From: Porticoccus sp.
Lineage (GTDB): Bacteria; Pseudomonadota; Gammaproteobacteria; Pseudomonadales; Porticoccaceae
Reading direction: 5' to 3'
Length of the DNA: 5,187 bases
NCBI GenBank assembly: GCA_023263825.1
Contig: JALQUJ010000187.1
Span: 1 to 5,187 of the forward strand
Below, in pieces: positions 1 to 5,187 of this stretch. The notes under the pieces were generated by a model. The model saw only the letters and a list, made by a program, of their open reading frames with translations. It did no database searches and had not been told where the DNA came from. Each line of letters opens with the position of its first letter. Position 1 is the stretch's first letter. The translations under genes and the position numbers were made by a program.

Positions 1-68
1 CTAGTTGCTCTTGGTTAGCTTCTAGCCTAGTTGGTTTCTAGGCAAAGACTGTAGTTGAAATAAAGCGC
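1..68 (+). other. Non-coding stretch upstream of the L10 leader, with a GCCTAG/CTAGGC hairpin
   Basis: No reading frame here resembles a protein. In the usual gene order rplA (L1) lies just upstream, and its end is probably off the left edge. The tetramer CTAG recurs at 1-4, 22-25, 27-30 and 38-41. Bases 25-30 (GCCTAG) pair perfectly with 38-43 (CTAGGC) around a 7-base loop. No T-run follows, so this is not a convincing terminator for an upstream gene. TTGAAA at 55-60 resembles a -35 box, but no acceptable -10 box lies 16-18 bases downstream, so I do not call a promoter. In E. coli a promoter lies between rplA and rplJ; here it could be degenerate, or outside the window. Confidence 0.5.
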
Positions 69-140
69 CTACGCAGACGGTGTAGCCCAGTTCAGAATTT
101 TTAGCTGGATTTAATCACCGAAACTGTATCGATAGCAGTT
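69..140 (+). promoter_or_regulatory. Probable L10 leader: autoregulatory RNA structure upstream of rplJ
   Basis: In Gammaproteobacteria the L10-(L7/L12) complex is known to bind the rplJ mRNA leader and repress translation of its own genes. This segment lies 75-150 bases before the rplJ start and folds in a matching way. CGGTG 78-82 pairs with CACCG 116-120, and CCAG 87-90 with CTGG 105-108 inside it. GCAG 73-76 pairs with CTGT 124-127 outside it, across an asymmetric A (77) / AAA (121-123) internal loop that could kink the helix. Two other hairpins compete for the same bases: CTACGC 69-74 with GTGTAG 80-85, and AACTGT 122-127 with GCAGTT 135-140. The pairings were read by eye. The L10-leader assignment is inferred from position and fold; no covariance search was run. 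Confidence 0.6.
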
Positions 141-157
141 AGATTGATACTTAACCG

Positions 158-195
158 ATTGAATATCCCTATCTTCGTATTTGGGGGTATTTAAT
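158..195 (+). promoter_or_regulatory. Long hairpin immediately before the rplJ ribosome binding site
   Basis: Bases 158-170 (ATTGAATATCCCT) pair with 183-195 (GGGGGTATTTAAT) in an uninterrupted 13-bp stem that includes three G-U pairs, closed by a 12-base loop at 171-182. The stem ends 7 bases before the Shine-Dalgarno. It is not followed by a T-run, so it is unlikely to be a terminator. A structure here could control ribosome access to rplJ or transmit L10 binding from the upstream leader. The pairing is visible directly; the function is inferred. Confidence 0.55.
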
Positions 196-202
196 AAAAT
201 CC

Positions 203-218
203 AGGAGATAATCTCGTG
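203..218 (+). promoter_or_regulatory. rplJ ribosome binding site and GTG start
   Basis: AGGAG at 203-207 lies 8 bases before the GTG at 216, ideal spacing for a start at that non-ATG codon. GAGA 205-208 can pair with TCTC 212-215 around a 3-base loop, so a small stem could partly mask the Shine-Dalgarno. It is only 4 bp and would be weak alone. Confidence 0.8.
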
Positions 219-746
219 GCATTGAATCTCGAAGACAAAAAAGCGATTGTCGCTGAAGTTAACGAGACTGCTGGCAATGCGTTGTCACTGGTAATTGCTG
301 ACGCTCGTGGTGTCAATGTGACTGACATGACAGCTCTTCGTGCACAAGCACGTGAACAAAATATCAGCCTTCGTGTGGTTCGTAATACTCTTGCGAAACG
401 TGCGTTTGAAGGTACTGAGTTCGAGTGTGTGTCCGATGTGCTAGCTGGTCCGTCGCTGTTTGGGTTTTCTATGGAAGATCCAGGTGCCGCAGCGCGTTTA
501 TTCAAAGATTTCGCGAAAGATAATGAAGACTTTGAAGTTAAAGCGCTGTCCGTCAGTGGTCAATTGTTAGACAAAGGGCAAATTGATGTACTCGCCAAAC
601 TACCGACTATGGAGCAAGCTCTAAGTCAATTGGCTGGTACTTTAATTGCCCCAGTTACCAAATTGGTTCGTACTTTCAACGAAGTACCTACCAAAGTAAC
701 TCGTGTTGTGGCAGCCGTTCGTGATCAAAAGCAGGATGCTGCTTAG
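216..746 (+). CDS. rplJ: 50S ribosomal protein L10
   Basis: L10 (uL10) anchors the L7/L12 dimers to 23S rRNA at the base of the ribosomal stalk and, complexed with L7/L12, represses translation of its own operon. The 176-residue product begins MALNLEDKKAIVAEV, matching the conserved L10 N-terminus, which fixes the GTG start. Other family blocks are visible: ADARGV near residues 29-34, RVVRNTLAKRA near 53-63, and PGAAARLFKDFAK near 88-100. The C-terminal helical part, about residues 125-176, is where L7/L12 dimers dock. It reads …KLVRTFNEVPTKVTRVVAAVRDQKQDAA and is roughly 10 residues longer than the 165-residue E. coli protein, the extra residues falling just before the conserved VRD. The gene is followed 50 bases later by rplL, its partner. 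The identification is secure; only the effect of the longer tail is open. Confidence 0.97.
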   Translation: MALNLEDKKAIVAEVNETAGNALSLVIADARGVNVTDMTALRAQAREQNISLRVVRNTLAKRAFEGTEFECVSDVLAGPSLFGFSMEDPGAAARLFKDFAKDNEDFEVKALSVSGQLLDKGQIDVLAKLPTMEQALSQLAGTLIAPVTKLVRTFNEVPTKVTRVVAAVRDQKQDAA

Positions 747-796
747 ATCAACGGCGTCGTTTATTTAATTTAATTTTTATATCAGGAGATTGAGTC
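747..796 (+). promoter_or_regulatory. rplJ-rplL spacer with strong rplL ribosome binding site
   Basis: The 50-base spacer is very AT-rich at 761-780. AGGAG at 784-788 sits 8 bases before the rplL ATG. A-rich/U-rich RNA ahead of a strong Shine-Dalgarno is expected to favour ribosome loading, which fits the known need for several L7/L12 copies per L10. A 4-bp stem (AACG 750-753 with CGTT 758-761) precedes the AT-rich run, but it is too weak to call a terminator. Confidence 0.6.
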
Positions 797-1177
797 ATGG
801 CTCTGTCCAAAGATGACATTTTGAATGCAATTGCTGAAATGAGCGTAATGGAAGTTGTTGAGCTTGTTGAAGCAATGGAAGAGAAGTTTGGTGTTTCTGC
901 ACAAGCAGCTGTTGCTGTTGCTGCGGCACCTGCAGCTGGCGGTGACGCTGGTGCTGCTGAAGAGAAGACAGATTTTGATGTTGTTCTGGCTTCTGCTGGC
1001 GACAAGAAAGTTAATGTGATCAAAGCTGTTCGTGGAATCACAGGTCTAGGCCTGAAAGAAGCGAAAGAGCTCGTTGATGGCGCTCCTTCTACTATTAAAG
1101 AAGGTGCTCCAAAAGACGAAGCTGAAGAAGCTAAGAAGCAACTGGAAGAAGCTGGCGCTACTGCTGAGCTTAAATAA
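797..1177 (+). CDS. rplL: 50S ribosomal protein L7/L12
   Basis: L7/L12 (bL12) is the multicopy stalk protein that recruits and stimulates the translational GTPases (IF2, EF-Tu, EF-G, RF3). The 126-residue product shows the standard three parts. The N-terminal dimerization helices, about residues 1-33 (MALSKDDILNAIAEM to EKFGVS), bind L10. A flexible Ala/Gly-rich hinge spans about 35-56. The globular C-terminal domain runs from 57 to 126. The factor-binding face is intact: KKVNVIKAVRGITGLGLKEA at about residues 70-89, containing the conserved Lys, Val, Ile and Arg positions. The length is typical (E. coli has 121 codons). Codons are strongly biased to GCT, GTT and GAA, as expected for a very highly expressed gene. 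It follows rplJ in the same transcript and is followed by an apparent attenuator. Confidence 0.98.
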   Translation: MALSKDDILNAIAEMSVMEVVELVEAMEEKFGVSAQAAVAVAAAPAAGGDAGAAEEKTDFDVVLASAGDKKVNVIKAVRGITGLGLKEAKELVDGAPSTIKEGAPKDEAEEAKKQLEEAGATAELK

Positions 1178-1192
1178 GCTTGGTTTGCTGGT

Positions 1193-1213
1193 TGTCCGAT
1201 ACATTATTGGACA
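1193..1213 (+). promoter_or_regulatory. Hairpin just after rplL
   Basis: TGTCCGAT 1193-1200 pairs with ATTGGACA 1206-1213 (8 bp, one G-U) around the loop ACATT. It starts 15 bases after the rplL stop and ends two bases before the terminator-like stem. It may protect the rplL mRNA 3' end or stack on the next hairpin to affect attenuation. The function is inferred. Confidence 0.5.
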
Positions 1214-1215
1214 TG

Positions 1216-1253
1216 GGCTGGTGGGCATTTGCTCGCCGGCCTTTTCCTGTTTT
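1216..1253 (+). terminator. Probable attenuator (leaky intrinsic terminator) between rplL and rpoB
   Basis: GGCTGGTGGGC 1216-1226 pairs along its whole length with GCTCGCCGGCC 1231-1241 (11 bp, three of them G-U) around the 4-base loop ATTT. A T-rich tract, TTTTCCTGTTTT, follows immediately at 1242-1253. This is the layout of a Rho-independent terminator. The G-U pairs and the interrupted T-run should make it inefficient, which is what is needed because rpoB downstream is essential. In E. coli a partial terminator in the same spacer lets only a minority of transcripts continue into rpoBC. I infer the same role here. Confidence 0.65.
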
Positions 1254-1374
1254 CAGCCGAAGGGTTGTTTAAGCGGGAAGAAAAAATCCTTTTTATCATA
1301 AAAAGGTCGACGGCCCATAGGGCTGGGTAATGCTGAAATGGCCTGAGGGCCGAGTGAACGTGCTGGGGAATATA
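1254..1374 (+). promoter_or_regulatory. rpoB leader with A/T hairpin and GC-rich stem
   Basis: There is no gene in this stretch. CCTTTTT 1288-1294 pairs with AAAAAGG 1300-1306 around a 5-base loop. CGGCCC 1311-1316 pairs with GGGCCG 1347-1352, with a shorter inner pairing of AGG 1319-1321 and CCT 1342-1344. GGCC 1340-1343 can instead pair with GGCC 1348-1351. In E. coli, RNase III cuts the rplL-rpoB spacer, and this structured RNA is a candidate counterpart, though the sequence alone cannot show cleavage. TATCAT at 1294-1299 resembles a -10 box but lacks a -35 box at the right distance. The likely rpoB Shine-Dalgarno is the modest GGGGA at 1365-1369, 5 bases before the ATG. Confidence 0.45.
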
Positions 1375-4300
1375 ATGGCTTACTCGTACACTGAGAAGAA
1401 ACGCATCCGTAAGGATTTCGGCAAGCTTCCACAGGTAATGGAATTACCTTTTTTGCTTGCGATTCAGCTCGACTCCTATCGAAATTTTACGCAGATGGGT
1501 GTAACCACTGATGACAGGATGGACACCGGTTTGCATGCCGCTTTCAATTCTGTATTTCCGATTGTCAGTTATTCGGGAAACGCGGCGCTTGAGTATGTAG
1601 ATTATAAACTTGGTAAGCCAGTTTTTGATGAGGAAGAATGTAAGCTGCGCAGCGTAACCTACGCAGTGCCGCTAAGAGTGCGCGTACGGTTGATTATCTA
1701 CGACAAAGACTCTTCCTATAAAACCATTAAAGATATAAAAGAGCAGGAAGTCTACATGGGTGAAATTCCCCTGATGACTGATAATGGCACTTTTATTATC
1801 AATGGTACTGAGCGGGTAATTGTTTCCCAGCTCCACCGATCTCCCGGGGTCTTTTTTGACCACGATAAGGGCAAAACACATTCTTCCGGTAAGTTGTTGT
1901 ACTCCGCGCGAGTGATCCCTTACCGTGGTTCATGGCTCGATTTTGAATTTGACCCTAAAGACCTGGTTTATGTGCGTATTGACCGCCGTCGTAAGTTGCC
2001 GGCCACTATCTTGCTGCGTGCATTGGGTTATAGCTCAGAAGAAATGCTGGAAATGTTCTTTGACACCAGCACATTTAATCTGGGCAAAGACGATACTTAC
2101 ACACTGGACCTGGTTCCATCCAGATTGCGTGGTGATATTGCCGCTTTTGATATCAAACGTAAGGGTAAAAAAGTTATTGTTGAAGAAGGGCGTCGTATTA
2201 CCGCACGCCACATTCGCCAGCTAGAAAAAGAAAATATTACCAAGCTAGAAGTGCCAGCTGAGTATTTGCATGGCCGTGCCTTGGCTAAAGATATAGTGAA
2301 CCCGGAAACAGGTGAGCTATTACTTGAATGTAATGCAGAGATTACCGATGAGGTGTTAGAGCAGTTGCGTGCAGCTGGTCTGAAGTCGGTAGAAACTATC
2401 TACACCAATGATTTGGATTGTGGTCCATTTATTTCACAAACACTTCGCGCCGATAGCAGCCGTACTCAATTGGAGTCTCTGGTTGAAATTTATCGCATGA
2501 TGCGTCCCGGTGAACCACCAACTAAAGAGTCTGCAGAAAACCTGTTTAACAACTTGTTCTTCAGTCTTGACCGTTATGACTTGTCTTCCGTAGGTCGGAT
2601 GAAATTTAATCGCCGTTTGGGCCGCGAGTCTGAAGTTGGCGAAGGAACCTTGAGCAAAGAAGATATCGTTGATGTCTTGAAAGTGTTGATTGGTATTCGT
2701 GATGGCAAAGGTGTGGTGGATGATATTGACCACCTCGGTAACCGTCGTATTCGTTCTGTTGGTGAGATGGCTGAAAACCAATTCCGTATAGGCTTGGTAC
2801 GTGTAGAACGTGCTGTTAAAGAACGCTTATCTGTAGCGGAATCTGATGGCTTGATGCCTCAGGATTTGGTCAATGCCAAACCTGTTGCTGCTGCCATGAA
2901 AGAATTTTTTGGCTCCAGTCAGCTCTCTCAATTTATGGATCAGAACAACCCATTGTCAGAAGTGACCCACAAGCGTCGTGTTTCTGCCCTTGGACCAGGT
3001 GGTTTGACCCGTGAGCGTGCCGGCTTTGAGGTGCGGGATGTACATCCTACGCACTATGGTCGTGTTTGCCCTATTGAGACACCTGAAGGTCCAAATATTG
3101 GTTTGATTAACTCATTGGCGGCGTATGCGCGTACCAATGACTACGGTTTCCTTGAGTCTCCTTATCGTAAAGTAGTGGATGGTAAGGTAACGGATGAAAT
3201 TGAATATCTGTCTGCGATCAATGAAGCCAGTTATATCATTGCTCAGGCATCATCTTCTGTCGATGCAAAAGGCAAGCTCAGTGATGAGTTGGTGAATGTG
3301 CGTTTCCAGGGTGAGTTTAGCTTAAAAGCACCTGAAGAAGTTCACTATATGGATGTTTCGCCACAGCAGGTTGTATCTGTGGCGGCCTCATTGATTCCGT
3401 TCCTGGAGCACGATGATGCAAACCGGGCTTTGATGGGTTCGAACATGCAGCGTCAGGCCGTTCCCACATTGAAAGCTGAAAAGCCATTGGTGGGTACAGG
3501 CTTTGAGAAGTTTGTAGCATCTGATTCTGGTGTTTGTGTTGTCGCCAAGCGCGGTGGTGATATTGAAAGTGTCGATGCCAGCCGTATTGTCGTTCGCGTC
3601 AATGACAACGAAGTAGAGGCCGGTGATGCTGGTGTTGATATCTATAACCTGACCAAATACAACCGTTCTAACCAGAACACCTGTATTAATCAGAAGCCTA
3701 TCGTCAAGCAGGGTGACAGTATTTCCCGTGGCGACATTCTTGCTGATGGTCCTTCCGTTGACATGGGTGAGTTGGCCCTTGGGCAGAATATGCGTATTGC
3801 ATTTATGCCTTGGAACGGATACAACTTTGAGGATTCCATCCTTATTTCTGAGCGCGTTGTTCAGGAAGACCGTTTTACGACTATTCATATTCAAGAGTTG
3901 ACCTGTACTGCTCGTGATACCAAATTGGGCGCAGAAGAAATTACTGCGGATATTCCCAATGTCGGTGAAGCTGCACTGTCACGCCTTGATGAGTCCGGTA
4001 TTGTTTATATCGGTGCCGAAGTAGTCGCCGGTGATATTCTGGTGGGTAAGGTAACGCCTAAAGGTGAAACTCAGCTAACCCCAGAAGAAAAACTGTTGCG
4101 TGCCATTTTTGGTGAGAAAGCATCCGATGTGAAAGATACTTCTTTGCGTGTGCCCTCCAGTACCAAAGGTACCGTCATTGATGTACAGGTATTCACCCGC
4201 GATGGTTTGGAAAAAGATCAGCGTTCATTGGAGATTGAAAAAGCGGCACTGGATCAGTTCCGTCAGGATCTCAATGATGAATACCGCATTATGGAAAATG

Positions 4301-5187
4301 CAACGTTTGAGCGTCTCTGTAAGGCATTGTCCGGTAGCAAAGTAGTTAAGGCTGCTGGACTTAAGAAAGGCGATACTCTGACGGAAGAAATTGCTGCAGG
4401 TTATACCAGCGAAGAATGGTTTAGTGTTCGCATGGATGATGAGGCACTGAATGAGCAAATCGCCCGTGCCGAAGAACTGCTTCAGGAGCGTCGTAATATT
4501 CTCGATGACCGCTATGAAGATAAGAAAGGCAAGCTGCAAAGTGGTGATGACCTTGCACCTGGCGTACTGAAAACGGTCAAAGTTTATTTGGCGGTTAAGC
4601 GTCGCGTTCAGCCTGGCGATAAAATGGCTGGCCGTCACGGTAACAAAGGTGTTATTTCGGTGATCATGCCCGTTGAGGATATGCCCCACGATGAAAACGG
4701 TGTACCAGTAGACGTGGTGTTGAACCCGCTTGGTGTACCTTCTCGAATGAACGTTGGGCAGGTTCTTGAAACTCATATGGGTCTTGCTGCAAAAACCCTT
4801 GGTGAGAAAGTAGACCGGATGATTCAGGAGCAGAAAAAGACTGCTGAAGTTCAGAAGTTCCTACAGCAGGTTTATGATGTTGGTGCCGGAACCCAACCCG
4901 TTGAACTTGAGAAGCTAACCAGTGAAGAGTTTAGTGATCTCACCGGTAACCTGCGTGGTGGCGTACCCATGGCAACACCTGTGTTTGACGGCGCTGCTGA
5001 GGTTGAAATTAAAGAACTGTTGAAACTTGCCGACTTACCAGAAAGTGGCCAGATGACTCTTTATGATGGTCGGACTGGTGATCAGTTTGAGCGTCCGGTT
5101 ACTGTGGGTTATATGTACATGATGAAGTTGAACCACTTGGTGGATGACAAAATGCATGCTCGTTCAACCGGTTCATATAGCCTTGTT
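1375..5187 (+). CDS. rpoB: DNA-directed RNA polymerase subunit beta (3' end cut off by the window edge)
   Basis: RpoB with RpoC forms the catalytic core of RNA polymerase; it holds the rifampicin pocket and part of the active-site wall. The open frame gives 1271 residues without a stop. E. coli beta has about 88 residues beyond this point, so the whole protein should be near 1359. The ATG start gives MAYSYTEKKRIRKDFGK, the conserved N-terminus. Landmarks in order: NGTERVIVSQLHRSPGV near residues 142-158; the SI1 region near 229-348; the rifampicin region GSSQLSQFMDQNNPL…THKRR…SALGPGGL at 513-544; ETPEGPNIGLINS near 568-580; the acidic pair in NFED (Glu819, Asp820); the flap with a divergent SI2 insertion near 943-1058; and GDKMAGRHGNKG with the active-centre lysines Lys1083 and Lys1091. 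The missing C-terminus includes the part that contacts the RpoC clamp. rpoC should follow just outside the window. Frame and conservation are continuous, with no sign of a frameshift. Confidence 0.98.
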   Translation, partial: MAYSYTEKKRIRKDFGKLPQVMELPFLLAIQLDSYRNFTQMGVTTDDRMDTGLHAAFNSVFPIVSYSGNAALEYVDYKLGKPVFDEEECKLRSVTYAVPLRVRVRLIIYDKDSSYKTIKDIKEQEVYMGEIPLMTDNGTFIINGTERVIVSQLHRSPGVFFDHDKGKTHSSGKLLYSARVIPYRGSWLDFEFDPKDLVYVRIDRRRKLPATILLRALGYSSEEMLEMFFDTSTFNLGKDDTYTLDLVPSRLRGDIAAFDIKRKGKKVIVEEGRRITARHIRQLEKENITKLEVPAEYLHGRALAKDIVNPETGELLLECNAEITDEVLEQLRAAGLKSVETIYTNDLDCGPFISQTLRADSSRTQLESLVEIYRMMRPGEPPTKESAENLFNNLFFSLDRYDLSSVGRMKFNRRLGRESEVGEGTLSKEDIVDVLKVLIGIRDGKGVVDDIDHLGNRRIRSVGEMAENQFRIGLVRVERAVKERLSVAESDGLMPQDLVNAKPVAAAMKEFFGSSQLSQFMDQNNPLSEVTHKRRVSALGPGGLTRERAGFEVRDVHPTHYGRVCPIETPEGPNIGLINSLAAYARTNDYGFLESPYRKVVDGKVTDEIEYLSAINEASYIIAQASSSVDAKGKLSDELVNVRFQGEFSLKAPEEVHYMDVSPQQVVSVAASLIPFLEHDDANRALMGSNMQRQAVPTLKAEKPLVGTGFEKFVASDSGVCVVAKRGGDIESVDASRIVVRVNDNEVEAGDAGVDIYNLTKYNRSNQNTCINQKPIVKQGDSISRGDILADGPSVDMGELALGQNMRIAFMPWNGYNFEDSILISERVVQEDRFTTIHIQELTCTARDTKLGAEEITADIPNVGEAALSRLDESGIVYIGAEVVAGDILVGKVTPKGETQLTPEEKLLRAIFGEKASDVKDTSLRVPSSTKGTVIDVQVFTRDGLEKDQRSLEIEKAALDQFRQDLNDEYRIMENATFERLCKALSGSKVVKAAGLKKGDTLTEEIAAGYTSEEWFSVRMDDEALNEQIARAEELLQERRNILDDRYEDKKGKLQSGDDLAPGVLKTVKVYLAVKRRVQPGDKMAGRHGNKGVISVIMPVEDMPHDENGVPVDVVLNPLGVPSRMNVGQVLETHMGLAAKTLGEKVDRMIQEQKKTAEVQKFLQQVYDVGAGTQPVELEKLTSEEFSDLTGNLRGGVPMATPVFDGAAEVEIKELLKLADLPESGQMTLYDGRTGDQFERPVTVGYMYMMKLNHLVDDKMHARSTGSYSLV

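Noticed and set aside
25..43. Terminator of an upstream gene (GCCTAG/CTAGGC hairpin)
   Set aside because: The stem is only 6 bp and is followed by AAAGACTG instead of a T-run.
55..87. Promoter with TTGAAA as -35 box
   Set aside because: No hexamer close to TATAAT occurs 16-18 bases downstream; the nearest weak match (TGTAGC, 81-86) is 20 bases away.
191..505. 104-codon open frame on the - strand over rplJ
   Set aside because: Antisense shadow of rplJ with low-complexity Ser/Thr/Arg composition.
1271..1299. Separate rpoB promoter using TATCAT (1294-1299) as -10 box
   Set aside because: The -10 match is good, but sequences at the -35 distance (AAGCGG and neighbours) do not match, and TTGTTT at 1265 is 23 bases away. 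The motif is better explained as the loop of the A/T hairpin.
1074..1301. 75-codon + strand frame running from rplL into the spacer
   Set aside because: It is an out-of-frame reading of the rplL end (Leu/Lys-rich) continuing through the attenuator hairpin; no ribosome binding site or family resemblance.
2911..3006. Rifampicin-resistance mutation or horizontally acquired rpoB segment
   Set aside because: All key pocket residues are wild type and the surrounding sequence is uniform with the rest of the gene.
3388..3894. 168-codon open frame on the - strand inside rpoB
   Set aside because: Antisense shadow of the conserved central RpoB region; no family resemblance and no convincing ribosome binding site identified.
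4225..4776. 183-codon open frame on the - strand inside rpoB
   Set aside because: It lies wholly antisense to a highly conserved part of rpoB, its product has no recognisable motif, and codon constraint on the sense strand explains its openness.

Overview
The window is a stretch of the bacterial ribosomal stalk / RNA polymerase operon, all on the + strand: a non-coding leader (1-215), rplJ (ribosomal protein L10), rplL (L7/L12), a 197-base non-coding spacer, and rpoB (RNA polymerase beta subunit). rpoB runs off the right edge about 88 codons short of its expected end. The proteins align almost residue for residue with remembered E. coli sequences over long blocks. RpoB also carries the two insertion regions found in E. 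coli beta, so the source is a gammaproteobacterium. The moderate GC content and the longer L10 C-terminus (…FNEVP…VRDQKQ…) fit a marine or Cellvibrio/Teredinibacter-like lineage, but this finer placement is tentative.

Layout. Positions 1-215 hold no gene but several inverted repeats. The stretch at 69-140 has the position and fold expected of an L10 leader, the mRNA site where the L10-(L7/L12) complex represses its own synthesis. A second, 13-bp hairpin at 158-195 ends 7 bases before the rplJ Shine-Dalgarno. rplJ (216-746) starts at GTG. A 50-base AT-rich spacer leads to rplL (797-1177), which has a strong ribosome binding site, as expected for a protein needed in several copies per L10. The rplL-rpoB spacer (1178-1374) holds two tandem hairpins. 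The second is followed by a T-rich tract and looks like a leaky terminator (attenuator). Further downstream are a short A/T hairpin and a GC-rich stem. rpoB starts at ATG 1375 and stays open to 5187.

How they work together. L10 and L7/L12 form the ribosomal stalk that recruits translation factors; RpoB is a core polymerase subunit. Placing an attenuator between them lets the cell make far more stalk protein than polymerase from one transcript, as established for E. coli. I found no mobile element, CRISPR array, tRNA, rRNA, foreign gene or broken gene. This is a conserved core-genome region. What is worth a second look is the RNA regulation in the two non-coding stretches and the divergent insertion in RpoB, not a new system.
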